DNA of 54,162 nucleotides from Asticcacaulis sp. AC460 (GCF_000495795.1 NZ_AWGD01000013.1:1-54162), one strand, 5' to 3'. Shown: positions 44,088 to 52,567, numbered from the stretch's first letter. Made by a program: numbers and translations. Notes: generated by a model from the sequence alone, not told the origin.

Positions 44088-44264
44088 CTACTCACTTTTT
44101 TTCCAAATATAATATATTTTTATCACCACCCACACCCATGAGACCACCATATAAATAGCAACTCCAGTTGCAGGAATTATAAAAAAAGACGCAATACCAG
44201 ATAGCCACCACAATAATATGTATATAGCTGTTTTTAGGTAACGATTTTTGGGAAACAAATTCAT
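44088..44264 (-). CDS. Small two-helix membrane protein, 58 residues
   Basis: ATG 44264 with GGAAG 10 bases upstream opens a 58-codon frame: NLFPKNRYLKTAIYILLWW, then LSGIASFFIIPATGVAIYMV, then VSWVWVVIKIYYIWKKSE. Two hydrophobic helices are separated by a Pro-Ala-Thr-Gly turn, with positive residues at both ends. The nucleotide sequence is strongly AT-rich, unlike the host genes, so it is foreign. It lies between two toxin-antitoxin relics, and this size and shape fit a type I toxin-like, phage or immunity peptide, but no family is recognised. An overlapping 62-residue frame on the same strand is less protein-like. Confidence 0.6.
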   Translation of the reverse strand: MNLFPKNRYLKTAIYILLWWLSGIASFFIIPATGVAIYMVVSWVWVVIKIYYIWKKSE

Positions 44265-44456
44265 ATATGATAACTTCCAATATTTCTTAACGCTTCCAAT
44301 GCAGGCTTTTTATCTTCGATTTACTGCGTCAAACCTGGGTTGTAACACTCGCTTCTGCAGTAAGCGTTGCATCCGGGCAAGCCCAATCGCCCTTGATATA
44401 AGCCCATTTTGCTGCGTGGCGAGTGACCGGTCTGCACAAATTTAACGACCGAAGGT

Positions 44457-44558
44457 AAGGTGGAATGGTTGCGTTACGCTTCCTTTGTTAGAAATGACTT
44501 TGACTCGCCGCAGGCGTCTCTGGCGGCGACCATCAAGGGCGCGGCGCAGGAAGATTGA
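44457..44558 (+). pseudogene. Truncated ParE/RelE-type toxin relic before the HTH gene
   Basis: The frame reads KVEWLRYASFVRNDFD, then SPQASLAATIKGAAQED and a TGA. KVEWLRYAxxxRNDxFD is the normal opening of ParE-type toxins and SPQAxLA follows in intact ones, but the body is missing. Just upstream (44390-44420) AAGCCCATTTTGCTGCG is a leftover of a second antitoxin copy. The relic ends 17 bases before the HTH antitoxin-like gene. Confidence 0.45.
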
Positions 44559-44575
44559 ATATAAGGAGACAAGCG

Positions 44576-44866
44576 ATGAGCAGCTTTGGCGAAGACCTGA
44601 TCGCGGCAATGCAAGAGGCCGCAGCCCATGCCCAAGGCAAGGGCGACGTGGCACGCACCCATACCATTGAAGTACCCGACGTGAAGGCGATCCGCGAGCA
44701 ACTCGGCCTCTCACAACAGGCCTTCGCCAGCGCTTACCGCATCCCCCTGGCCATCCTGAAAGGCTGGGAACAAGGCCGCCGCCAACCCGACGCCACGGCC
44801 AGCGCTTACCTGGCGGTTATCGCCCGCCTGCCCGCCCAGGCCCGCGACGCGCTCCGTGTTGCCTGA
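44576..44866 (+). CDS. HTH (XRE-type) antitoxin-like regulator, NadS/HigA type
   Basis: A 96-residue protein. ATG 44576 follows AAGGAGA. The N-terminal SSFGEDLIAAMQEAAAHAQGKGDV and IEVPDVKAIREQLGLSQQAFASAYRIPLAILKGWEQGRRQPDATASAYLAVIARLP form the family's DNA-binding domain: an HTH that scans QQAFASAYRIPLAILKGWEQG. Such proteins repress toxin-antitoxin operons. The toxin expected immediately upstream is only a relic (44457-44558), so this is another antitoxin without an intact partner, or one whose partner is elsewhere. Confidence 0.85.
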   Translation: MSSFGEDLIAAMQEAAAHAQGKGDVARTHTIEVPDVKAIREQLGLSQQAFASAYRIPLAILKGWEQGRRQPDATASAYLAVIARLPAQARDALRVA

Positions 44867-45336
44867 CCGCCGACCTTGGCGGCTATGGCAATGAAGAAGA
44901 CCGGCGTGAAATGGGGCAAACTCGCTGAGCGTAATTGTACAAATGATAACCTGTCACCGAAATTCCGACCCCTATGATGTCTGATTTCACGAAGGTCCTG
45001 GAAATCCTTAACGATCTGCGGCCGGCCCTTTCGAATGAAGAGGTCGAAGCCCATTTTGATGTGCACCACGCGGCGGCCTTAGGTGAACCTAAAATCACAG
45101 GCTAGACGGAATAGCCACTTTATACTCAGATTGTCGATAAACGAGTTCTGACTCTTTTTCTGTCGACCGCGAGCAGTTCAACCGTACCGCAGCAAACATA
45201 CAAATCTTCCGCGAGCCCATGGTTGCCTCGACAAGACCTCAAACTTGAACTCGCTCCAAGAAAAGAAAAATTCACTACGATACAACCTGGAATCAACATA
45301 TCCTGATAGTTGAGCGTAGCGGCGATAGAGTGCCCC
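44867..45336. other. 470-bp gap with antitoxin and toxin relics, no intact gene
   Basis: A 30-codon frame at 44886 (MKKTGVKWGKLAERNC) looks like a further toxin start relic. A degenerate antitoxin copy follows at 44966-45106, then a toxin-start-like stretch near 45108-45160 (ACTTTATACTCAGATTGTCGATAAACGAGTTCTGACTC resembles 44040-44080). The final 180 bases before the HNH gene are AT-rich without recognisable coding sequence. Confidence 0.45.
44966..45106 (+). pseudogene. Degenerate second copy of the RelB-like antitoxin gene
   Basis: From about TATGATGTCTG onward the sequence aligns with the antitoxin at 43892-44000: CTGCGGCCGGCCCTTTCGAATGA, then AGAGGTCGAAGCCCATTTTG. The Trp codon TGG of the DVWFRAK motif has become TGA, and the N-terminal part is unrecognisable. 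A short frame (MSDFTKVLEILNDLRPALSNEEVEAHFDV) survives from the second ATG, but the DNA-binding half is lost. Confidence 0.6.
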
Positions 45337-46551
45337 ATGTCTGCAATCAACAAAAACGGTCTTGGCCGCGATATCCCCGAAGCAATCGCAAGAAAAGTGC
45401 GTCAGCGTGACGGTTTTGGATGTATTGTCTGCGGTGGCGCTCTGATTACTTACGACCACTTTGAACCGGAATTTGTAGATGCAACAGAACATACGGCAGA
45501 AGGAATAATTCTGCTGTGTATCGCTTGTCACGGAAAAAAGACCAAAGGCCTGTTATCAAGGGAAACTATTGAAAAATTTAGAAATAACCAAAAAGCAAAG
45601 CAGATTGGCTTCTCGTTCGAGGCTTTCGATGTCGGTGACGAACACCCCGAAATCATTATCGGAAACTACGTGTGCATAAATGTACAATCGATACTATATA
45701 TTTATGGCGTCGATGCACTTTCTATCCATCCTCCCGAAGCGCCTGGCGGCCCCTTTCGCATAAATGCAAATTTTTTGGATGAGAGAGGGCAGCCCATATT
45801 GAAAATCGTCAATAATGAGTGGCGAACACCCATAGAAAATTGGGATGTGACTGTAATTGGGCAACGAATAACCATCAAATCGGATATCCGCAACATCTGC
45901 TTGCAACTTCGAAATGAGCCTCCCCGTCGGCTTATCGTCGAGAAGCTTAAAATGCGCTACAGATCGGCCGGTGCCGACTTAAGAGAAGAGGGGCCACAAA
46001 AGGTCTGGGCGGGTAGAGCTGACCTGACATTCAATGAAGGAATGTCTCGTGATCAGCATGCGGCAATAACATTACTCCCCGGGTCAATCAGCTTAGGTGG
46101 GAGAGAGAATCCAGGTTTTGTGCCGCACTCTATAGATTATGGCGTCGAGCAAATAAGCCTTCTCTACGACCTAGACCCTGTTTTATATGCTTTTGGCACA
46201 TTGACACACGGCATATCCACATCCTTAATTGAATATGGATGCGCAGAATTGGGTTGCGAAATTTTGGAATTGTCCAGAAATATAATTGAAAGCGAAAGCG
46301 AAGAGGGAATTAATCTTTTAGTTGCGAGTCTACACAAGGTTACACTTCAATACCTCGACATTTGCAACGAAAGGCTTTGCAATGCAAATGAAAGTATTGG
46401 AGCAGTAGTCTCTCTTCGGGATCCGTATGTCAATTTTGATATAGGCTCCAGAAGCGTAGGCCATGCCATAATCGCTACCCGCGCACTGCTTAACAAGCGT
46501 TTTGACCTGAACTTCGAGCTTTGGTCTGGCGAGCCGCCTGAGATGTGCTAG
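45337..46551 (+). CDS. HNH-type zinc/nuclease domain protein with unknown C-terminal part
   Basis: A 404-residue protein from ATG 45337 (an upstream TTG at 45310 is possible; no strong ribosome site for either). Residues about 15-75 form an HNH-like domain: IARKVRQRDGFGCIVCGG, a His in TYDHFEPEF, a further His in DATEHTAEGIILLC, then CIACHGKKTKGL, giving the Cys-x2-Cys and Cys-x2-Cys-His pairs of a zinc finger. The remaining 320 residues are alternating strand and helix segments with no family I recognise. Base composition is AT-rich relative to the host. Beside decayed toxin-antitoxin genes it may be a defence nuclease or a mobile-element passenger. Catalytic function is not proven. Confidence 0.7.
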   Translation: MSAINKNGLGRDIPEAIARKVRQRDGFGCIVCGGALITYDHFEPEFVDATEHTAEGIILLCIACHGKKTKGLLSRETIEKFRNNQKAKQIGFSFEAFDVGDEHPEIIIGNYVCINVQSILYIYGVDALSIHPPEAPGGPFRINANFLDERGQPILKIVNNEWRTPIENWDVTVIGQRITIKSDIRNICLQLRNEPPRRLIVEKLKMRYRSAGADLREEGPQKVWAGRADLTFNEGMSRDQHAAITLLPGSISLGGRENPGFVPHSIDYGVEQISLLYDLDPVLYAFGTLTHGISTSLIEYGCAELGCEILELSRNIIESESEEGINLLVASLHKVTLQYLDICNERLCNANESIGAVVSLRDPYVNFDIGSRSVGHAIIATRALLNKRFDLNFELWSGEPPEMC

Positions 46552-46646
46552 GATTTTTGATCGAGCGCCTGGGAAAAATCGACGATCCGTCGCTGGCCTA
46601 GGCAAACAGCAAAGAAACGGGGGCAAAGTCATTAAACTGCTGCTCC

Positions 46647-47756
46647 CTACCCACCCCGCGGCCTATATCCCTTCCACAGCCATTCCAGAGCCGCAGGAAG
46701 GGTTTGTTGCCTGACCTTGTGGTCGCCATGGCCGGCATTGCGCGCGAATACGAACTGATAATGATATTGTTTGTCCGCCAGCACCCGCGCCATGTTTTCG
46801 TTGGCCAAAACCCAGTCGTGCATGCCGTCGCGCATGATGTTCGGATTGTAAAAGTCGTTATCCCCCACCTCCAGCCACAGACGGATCGGTTTGGCGGGTT
46901 CACCCGGAATCAGGGTTTCATGGAACCCCCAGGCGCCATAGGGCGTTTCCGGATTGTACGGCCACTGCTGGTTTATGAAGGTTCCCGAATAGGTCAGGAC
47001 ACGGCGATAGAGGTCGGGGCGATACCAGGCCATGATCAGGGCGCAGGAACCGCCGGAGCTGGTTCCCATGGTGGCGCGGCCGTCCGGGTCCTTCGTCAGG
47101 GTGACGTGCGCGGTTTGCTCGACCAGCGGCAGGACCTCGGTTTCAATGAACTGGGCATAAAGCCCCGACATGGTGTCGTATTCCAGCCCGCGCTGCGAGC
47201 CCTGGGCATCACCTGAGCCATTGGCGACCGAAATGGCGATCATCACCGGGATGCGCTTTTGCGCAATCAGGTTGTTTACCACCGTAAACATCAGCTCATC
47301 CGGACCGTCGGTCCCGATAATAAACGGCGCCGGCGTTCCCGGGACATATTGCTGCGGCACGTAGACGGTGACTTTGCGTTCGTAGGGCGCCGGATGGCTG
47401 GTCGTGACGATCAGGCTGGCTGGGTTGTCCGGGTCGGGCGTGCCGAACGTGCCCGGCTCACGCGCTATGCCGGGATAGATCCGGCTGTCCTGCGATCTCA
47501 TGACGAAGGTGTAGATTTTGCCCTGGGGCACGCCGGGCTGGACCGTTGATTCCGGCGCCGGGGCATGGGTCGGGCCCAGGATGAAGTTACCGTCCCTGTC
47601 GATCGGTGCGACGGCGCCATCGGGCAGTTCGGTCGCCGTGACATAGCCTGGCGTGTGAGGATCGCGGATGGGCCTGTCAGGTTCGGCTGCGTGGATCAAT
47701 CCCGCAGACAGGCACATGGCCGAGACGAGCAGAATGAGGCTGGGCTGAGGTTTCAT
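46647..47756 (-). CDS. Secreted CE1/Fes-like esterase
   Basis: ATG 47756 with GAGGAG upstream gives 369 residues; an ATG at 47873 lies inside the preceding gene. The signal peptide is KPQPSLILLVSAMCLSAGLIHA. An N-terminal segment of about 60 residues precedes the alpha/beta-hydrolase domain of the enterochelin-esterase/esterase-D type. ERKVTVYVPQQYVPG is the first strand. The nucleophile lies in MGTSSGGSCALIMAW, the Asp is in WLEVGDNDFYNPN, and the His in RNAGHGDHKVRQQTLP. It probably removes acyl or feruloyl groups from plant polysaccharide fragments in the periplasm. It follows a 105-residue gene on the same strand by 19 bases. Confidence 0.85.
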   Translation of the reverse strand: MKPQPSLILLVSAMCLSAGLIHAAEPDRPIRDPHTPGYVTATELPDGAVAPIDRDGNFILGPTHAPAPESTVQPGVPQGKIYTFVMRSQDSRIYPGIAREPGTFGTPDPDNPASLIVTTSHPAPYERKVTVYVPQQYVPGTPAPFIIGTDGPDELMFTVVNNLIAQKRIPVMIAISVANGSGDAQGSQRGLEYDTMSGLYAQFIETEVLPLVEQTAHVTLTKDPDGRATMGTSSGGSCALIMAWYRPDLYRRVLTYSGTFINQQWPYNPETPYGAWGFHETLIPGEPAKPIRLWLEVGDNDFYNPNIMRDGMHDWVLANENMARVLADKQYHYQFVFARNAGHGDHKVRQQTLPAALEWLWKGYRPRGG

Positions 47757-47775
47757 GGTTCGGCTCCTCACGGGG

Positions 47776-48093
47776 CTACAGCGGATTGGCGGCAAGATAT
47801 CTTTCGATGTCCTCAACCGCAATTCCAGGCGCTCCGAACTGGAGCCACGTTTCAAAATCCTCGGGATACGCACTCAGAATCCGACCGTCTTTTCTCGCCG
47901 TCGGCAGATCACCAAACTCGGCAACAAATCGGAGATGATGCTGAGCCATCGCCCAGGCCCTGCGTTCCGCCACACCGTCCGGAGCGCCGGTCGACAGATC
48001 CGAGATGTACGGAGATTCCCCCTCCATTATGTCCCGCATGTCCACGAACCTTCGCGCTTCCATAAGTCGGCGTATGAGAGCGACCTTATCCAT
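47776..48093 (-). CDS. Small protein of unknown function, 105 residues
   Basis: ATG 48093 gives DKVALIRRLMEARRFVDMRDIMEGESPYISDLSTG, then APDGVAERRAWAMAQHHLRFVAEFGDLPTARKDGRILSAYPEDFETWLQFGAPGIAVEDIERYLAANPL. It is helical, soluble and GC-rich, with no signal peptide. A GGAG lies immediately before the ATG. A longer frame to 48246 would run through the TBDR terminator. It sits just upstream of the esterase and may be co-transcribed. No family is recognised. Confidence 0.55.
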   Translation of the reverse strand: MDKVALIRRLMEARRFVDMRDIMEGESPYISDLSTGAPDGVAERRAWAMAQHHLRFVAEFGDLPTARKDGRILSAYPEDFETWLQFGAPGIAVEDIERYLAANPL

Positions 48094-48202
48094 CTCCAGC
48101 CTCGCAGACGTGCACGATACCCCTCTAATTTGGCAGGTTTTGGCGGCTCCATCCGGAGAGTAGCGCCGAGTTGGCGATTTGGCCAGTGAGCGCGGCGATC
48201 GC

Positions 48203-48235
48203 AAAAAAAGGGGGAGGTACGGGACCTCCCCCTTT
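48203..48235 (-). terminator. Intrinsic terminator after the beta-glucan TBDR
   Basis: AAAGGGGGAGGT (48207-48218) pairs with ACCTCCCCCTTT (48224-48235). On the minus strand seven T residues follow (48209-48203). It ends the lacI-TBDR transcript and separates it from the esterase pair. Confidence 0.9.
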
Positions 48236-48286
48236 ACCAGGATCAACTCCTGTTTTTGTGGTCGCGCAATCAGATTGCGCTCACGC

Positions 48287-51163
48287 TTACCACTTGTACT
48301 TCAGGCCCACCTGGAAGCTGCGTGCCTGACCGACGGTCGCGTTTTCCTTCATGGCCGGACCGCCGCCCCAGTTGGAGCCGGCGCCCCATGCCGAGTAGGC
48401 ACGGTTGACGTGGTCGAACACGTTATACACCTGACCGTCCACCGTCACGACATGACCGTTGGGCAGCTCGAAGTCCTTGGCGATACGCAGGTCCAGGTTC
48501 TGATAGGCCAGGTCGTCCTCGGGGAAATAGACCCCCGACAGGTTGGCGATACAGCAGGCATTGGGCGGGTTCGGGCCCGTGCCGTCGATCATGCCGAACG
48601 GCGTGCCCGAAGCCAGGGTCAGGGTCGCCGACATGGTGGTGTCCCACGGACCGGCGACGATACCGGTGCCGACGAAGCGAAGCTTGTCGACGCCCAGGGT
48701 GTAGCTGTAGCCGAAGACGTCCTGACGGGCGCCGGCGAAGAATTCATCGGAACCGTGCTCGGAACCCGTATTCTTGGCGTTGGCCAGGGTCAGGGTGGCC
48801 GAGAAGCCGTAGCCGTCCTGGACGCTGAACGGCTTGTCCACCGTCATGTAGACCGAGTCGTACTTGGCTTCGCCGCCATTGGCGCCGATGTTCAGCTTGC
48901 CGTTGAAGCCGGCCAGCTGGCCTTCCGCCGGGAAGTTGTCGATGACGTAGCCGTCACCCATCGGCGAGAAGGTGCCGTTGAGCATGCGGTTGCCGCGGAC
49001 ATACTGGAAGGCGTCGTGCGAGCGGTTATGCGCCACGCCGAAGGTCGTCTGGATGTCGCCGAAGCGGGCGCGGAAGCCGAGGTTCGCCTGGTCGGTATAG
49101 GGCACCTTGGTTTCGTTGTTGAGCAACCAGACCGAACCGCCGGTACCGGCCGCCGCCAGTTGCGTACGCAGGGTATTGGCGTCGGTCTGGGCGGGGGTCA
49201 GGGTGGCGACCAGTTCCGGCGTCTGGCGGGTGTTGACGATGGTTTCCAGCGACGCCGCGATGAAGGCGTTACGGTCGTAGTAACGGCCCCAGCCGCCGAA
49301 CAGGACCAGGTTGCGGTCACCCATGACGTCGTAGGAGAAGCCGACCCGCGGCTGGAAGGCGCCGGTGAAGGATTCACGGTTGCTGCCGGTCGAGACGTAG
49401 TCGCGGTAGTCGATGCCGGCGGCCGTCCAGTTGGTGTAGGCCTTCAGCGCGTCGACGATCTTGGTCGGCGTGACGTACTCGTTGTTCATCATGTTCGACT
49501 CGTAGTCCCAGCGCAGGCCGAGGTTCAGAGTCAGGTGGTCGTTCACTTCCCAGTCGTCCTGGATGTAGAGGCCGTACATGGTGTTGTCGGCCGATACCAG
49601 ACCGGTCGGCGCCAGGGCAACCTGGCCCTTCCATACCTTGCCTGCCGTCGCGGCGGCGGACAGGTTGGTGTAGGCATAGTTGCCCGAGATATCGACCCAG
49701 TAGCTGCCCTGGGTGTGGACGTCTTCGTCGCGGGTCAGGGTGGTCTGGGCAACCTTGACGCCCATCTTCACCGTGTGGCGGCCGTGCCACTCCATGTCGC
49801 TGAAGGTGAAGTCGTCCTTGAAGGTGGTCAGCTTCTGGGTCGAATCCTGGGCGAAGAAGTGGCGGCCGAGGATGGCGGCGTCAGGACCGAAGACGCCGTT
49901 GGTCAGGGTGATCTGGGGGCCGGATTCGGTGATTTGCGGCGTACCGGTGGCGTCGTCGCGATAAGACAGGCTCATCTCGTTGAGCCAGCCGTCGCCACGG
50001 TGGGTCCATTCGACGCTGAACTGGTCCGTCTTGGAGCGGATGTTGCGCGCGCTTTCGCGGGCGCGGTTGCCGCCATAGTCGCGGATATCTTCTTCGTCGC
50101 GCTTGAAGACCGAGAAATCCAGGGTATCGGCGTCGCTCAGGTACCAGGTCAGCTTGCCGAAGATGAGATCCTGGCTGAACGGATCGGCGAACGAACCGGT
50201 GAACGGTCCGGCATTGGACGGCACCGAGACGGCGGTGCTGGGGTTCTGCTGCTTGGTGCCTTCATAGGCCAGGTAGAAGTGCAGGGTGTCCTTGATGATC
50301 GGGCCGCCGACATCGAAGCCGTACTGTTCACGGTTGTAGTCGGGCTTGGGGTTGGCGCGCTCGAAGAAGGGCTGGCCGATCATGTCCTTGGACTGGACCT
50401 GATAGAAGAAGGTGCCGTGATATTCCGAACCGCCCGACTTGGTGACGGCCGAGATGACCGACGAACCGGCCTGCTCGATCTCCGCCTTGAAGTTCTGGGA
50501 CGAAACCTTGAACTCCTGGACGGCCAGCTGCGGGAAGGGATTGCCGCGCGAGAAGGCCTGGCCCGACACGCCGCCGTGGCCGGAGAAGTTCTTAAACGAC
50601 TGGCCGTCGATGAAGACGTTGACCTGGTCGGGGCCGACGCCGCCGCCCTGGAACTGCTTCTGCGTGGTGCTGGTCGAGACGCTGACGCCCGGCGCCAGGG
50701 CCGCGAAGTTCATGAAGTTGCGGTCGTTCTGCGGCAGGTTTTCGATCTGGCGCTGGGACACCGAGGTGGCGATTTCCGAGGTCCGGACTTCCTTGGTGCG
50801 CCGGCCGCGGACGACGACGGCGCCCTGGGCATCGGCCGGGGCGGCTTCGGCCAGGTCCAGCGTGCCGGTTTCACCGACGGCCAGGGCGATGTCGTCCTGG
50901 TTGGCGCCGGCGACGACGTGATAGTTGCTGGGGCGCAGGCCGACGATGATGTAGCTGCCGTCGGCGGAGGCCGTGGTGGTGACGCTCTGGCCGGTCACCG
51001 TGTCGGTGGCGGTCACAGTCGCCCCCGGAGCGGCGCGTCCCTGAAGGGTCGAGGTGTCGGCCGCCAGGGCGCCGGTGGCCATGATGCTGAGCGACAGGAC
51101 GGCCGCGACGGCGACCGCCGAAACGCCGGTTCTCAGGCCTCGGCGTGCAGGTTGAAACTTCAT
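48287..51163 (-). CDS. TonB-dependent receptor with N-terminal carboxypeptidase-regulatory-like domain
   Basis: ATG 51163 has GGGAGGAGAG upstream and gives 958 residues. The signal peptide is KFQPARRGLRTGVSAVAVAAVLSLSIMATGALA. A beta-sandwich (about 30-90) with GRAAPGATVTATDTVTGQSVTTTASADGSYIIVGL is the CarboxypepD_reg domain found in Oar-like and SusC-like receptors. A TonB-box-like VVVRGRRTKEVRTSEIATSVSQRQIENLPQNDRNFMNFAALAPGV leads into the plug, then a long barrel with VDKPFSVQDGYGFSATLTLANA, ending in SFQVGLKYKW with the terminal aromatic. It imports oligosaccharides or other large substrates. It is 75 bases downstream of lacI and probably shares its LacI-controlled transcript. Confidence 0.94.
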   Translation of the reverse strand: MKFQPARRGLRTGVSAVAVAAVLSLSIMATGALAADTSTLQGRAAPGATVTATDTVTGQSVTTTASADGSYIIVGLRPSNYHVVAGANQDDIALAVGETGTLDLAEAAPADAQGAVVVRGRRTKEVRTSEIATSVSQRQIENLPQNDRNFMNFAALAPGVSVSTSTTQKQFQGGGVGPDQVNVFIDGQSFKNFSGHGGVSGQAFSRGNPFPQLAVQEFKVSSQNFKAEIEQAGSSVISAVTKSGGSEYHGTFFYQVQSKDMIGQPFFERANPKPDYNREQYGFDVGGPIIKDTLHFYLAYEGTKQQNPSTAVSVPSNAGPFTGSFADPFSQDLIFGKLTWYLSDADTLDFSVFKRDEEDIRDYGGNRARESARNIRSKTDQFSVEWTHRGDGWLNEMSLSYRDDATGTPQITESGPQITLTNGVFGPDAAILGRHFFAQDSTQKLTTFKDDFTFSDMEWHGRHTVKMGVKVAQTTLTRDEDVHTQGSYWVDISGNYAYTNLSAAATAGKVWKGQVALAPTGLVSADNTMYGLYIQDDWEVNDHLTLNLGLRWDYESNMMNNEYVTPTKIVDALKAYTNWTAAGIDYRDYVSTGSNRESFTGAFQPRVGFSYDVMGDRNLVLFGGWGRYYDRNAFIAASLETIVNTRQTPELVATLTPAQTDANTLRTQLAAAGTGGSVWLLNNETKVPYTDQANLGFRARFGDIQTTFGVAHNRSHDAFQYVRGNRMLNGTFSPMGDGYVIDNFPAEGQLAGFNGKLNIGANGGEAKYDSVYMTVDKPFSVQDGYGFSATLTLANAKNTGSEHGSDEFFAGARQDVFGYSYTLGVDKLRFVGTGIVAGPWDTTMSATLTLASGTPFGMIDGTGPNPPNACCIANLSGVYFPEDDLAYQNLDLRIAKDFELPNGHVVTVDGQVYNVFDHVNRAYSAWGAGSNWGGGPAMKENATVGQARSFQVGLKYKW

Positions 51164-51238
51164 TTTCTCTCCTCCCAATTCCTTGCCCTTGATGGACGGA
51201 ACTTATCTGGTAACTCTGGCTATGTTTTTTCCGTAGCC

Positions 51239-52330
51239 TCAGGCGGGTGGTGCCCGCCGCCGGGAGCTGTCACGGAAAACCAGCTCCGGTGAAACAATGA
51301 CGCCCTCACCCGACTCGGGCAGCTCGCCTTCGGCGTGGTCGCGCTCCATGGCGTCGACCAGCAGCTCCAGGCCGCGGCGGCCCAGGTCGAAGACACCGAC
51401 CCGCAGCGTGCTCAGAGGGGGCGAGGCGAAACGGGCAATGGGAATGTCGTCGAACCCGACCAGGGCGACCTCGTCCGGCACGGCCTTACCGGCTTCGCGC
51501 AGGGCCAGCAGGCAGCCGACGGCCATCATGTCGTTGGCGACGAAGATGCCTTCCGGCATGGGCTCGCCCGATTGGGCGCAGGCCGCAAGAAACGCCTTGG
51601 CGCCGCGATAGCCGGATTCCTCGGTGAAATCGCCTTCGAAGACGCTGTGCTCGACGCCCGGCAGGGCTTTTTCGGCCGCCTCCAGGAAGCCGCGGCGGCG
51701 TTCCTGGGCTTCGAAATTGCTAGGCGGGCCGGAAATGTGGGCCAGGGTCTTGCAGCCCTGATCGATCAGGTGTTCGACCGCCTTCACGCCGCCGCCGAAA
51801 TTATCGATGCTGATCGAGCCCTGCTCGACCTTGCCGATGCGCGAGGCGATGGTGACCAGGGGCAGGTTGAGCGGCAGGACGGCCGCCAGATCCTGGGAAT
51901 CGACGAAGGGCGACATGACCAGCAGGCCGTCGACCCGGCCGCCCATGGCGCGCACCGCCGTGACGGCTTCGTTGATATCGCCGTGGGAGCCCGAAACCAG
52001 AAGATGGAGCCCGCGGGCGCGGGCCGCGACGTCGACGCCGCGGATGATTTCGGAAAAGAACTCGCCGTAGATATCGGGCAGCAGGACGCCGATGGTGTTG
52101 GTCCGCGCCATGACCAGGGAACGCGCGCCGCCATGGGGCACGTAACGCAGCTTGCTGGCGGCCTCGAGGACACGGCGGCGCACCTCTTCGGCGACGTTAT
52201 CCAGGCCGTTGATGGCCCGCGACGCCGAAGCGATGGACACGTCCGCCTCACGGGCGACGTCCTTCAGGGTAGCTCCCTTCATGTCCGCCTTCTTCCGATC
52301 CCCAAGTCGTTCATTATTATCTCGTCCCAT
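51239..52330 (-). CDS. LacI-family regulator of the beta-glucan regulon
   Basis: ATG 52330 follows AAGGGGA and gives 363 residues; the longer frame to 52372 is less well supported. The N-terminal HTH ATLKDVAREADVSIASASRAINGLDNVAEEVRRRVLEAASKLRY is typical LacI/GalR. The periplasmic-binding-like sensor domain follows with NTIGVLLPDIYGEFFSEIIRGVD, GLLVMSPF, LVTIASRI, ISGPPSNFEAQERRRGFL and VALVGFDDI. Three copies of the palindrome TGTAARCGYTTACA in its own promoter, and one at the GH144 operon, are probably its operators, so it would control itself, the TBDR, GH1 and the ABC operon. The inducer is probably a beta-glucooligosaccharide or its breakdown product. Confidence 0.95.
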   Translation of the reverse strand: MGRDNNERLGDRKKADMKGATLKDVAREADVSIASASRAINGLDNVAEEVRRRVLEAASKLRYVPHGGARSLVMARTNTIGVLLPDIYGEFFSEIIRGVDVAARARGLHLLVSGSHGDINEAVTAVRAMGGRVDGLLVMSPFVDSQDLAAVLPLNLPLVTIASRIGKVEQGSISIDNFGGGVKAVEHLIDQGCKTLAHISGPPSNFEAQERRRGFLEAAEKALPGVEHSVFEGDFTEESGYRGAKAFLAACAQSGEPMPEGIFVANDMMAVGCLLALREAGKAVPDEVALVGFDDIPIARFASPPLSTLRVGVFDLGRRGLELLVDAMERDHAEGELPESGEGVIVSPELVFRDSSRRRAPPA

Positions 52331-52410
52331 GTGGTCCCCTTGAAGTGGCCCGAATCTGAAAGACTCGCTCAACGACTCACTTGTGGCACAGGACGGCGTT
52401 ACGGTTAATC

Positions 52411-52481
52411 TGCAAACGCTTACAAAAGCGGCTGTAAACGCTTACAAAATGCTTGTCAACGACACTGTAAGCGTTTACACA
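52411..52481. promoter_or_regulatory. Divergent lacI/GH1 promoters with three phased LacI-type operators
   Basis: Operators: TGCAAACGCTTACA (52411-52424), TGTAAACGCTTACA (52433-52446) and TGTAAGCGTTTACA (52466-52479), spaced 22 and 33 bases apart. The lacI promoter is TTGACA (52459-52454), 17 bases, TACAGC (52436-52431). The GH1 promoter is TTGTCA (52453-52458), 17 bases, TACACA (52476-52481). The two -35 elements overlap on opposite strands, and the outer operators cover both -10 regions. Confidence 0.88.
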
Positions 52482-52567
52482 AAAATGCGGAACAGATGAA
52501 ACCTTAATGCATCACTCCCGGCGGGTCGCTGGATCAGGGTGTCATTCAGGGTTTGAGTGCGGGGCGG

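Noticed and set aside
44092..44280. 62-residue frame on the minus strand overlapping the small membrane protein
   Set aside because: Less coherent composition (Cys, Asn and Gly scattered) and no ribosome site; the neighbouring frame gives two clear helices with GGAAG upstream.
44290..44400. Possible integron attC-like or CRISPR-like repeat (TAACACTCGC, AGTAAGCGTTGCATC)
   Set aside because: No integrase, no regular spacing and no recognisable core sites; no CRISPR repeat-spacer pattern found anywhere in the window.
46552..46610. Short frame LIERLGKIDDPSLA after the HNH gene as a gene remnant
   Set aside because: Too short to identify; may be chance or the tail of a lost gene.
48179..51292. 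1037-codon open frame opposite the TBDR
   Set aside because: Antisense shadow of the receptor, running through a terminator and promoter, with Val/Gly/Ala-rich composition.
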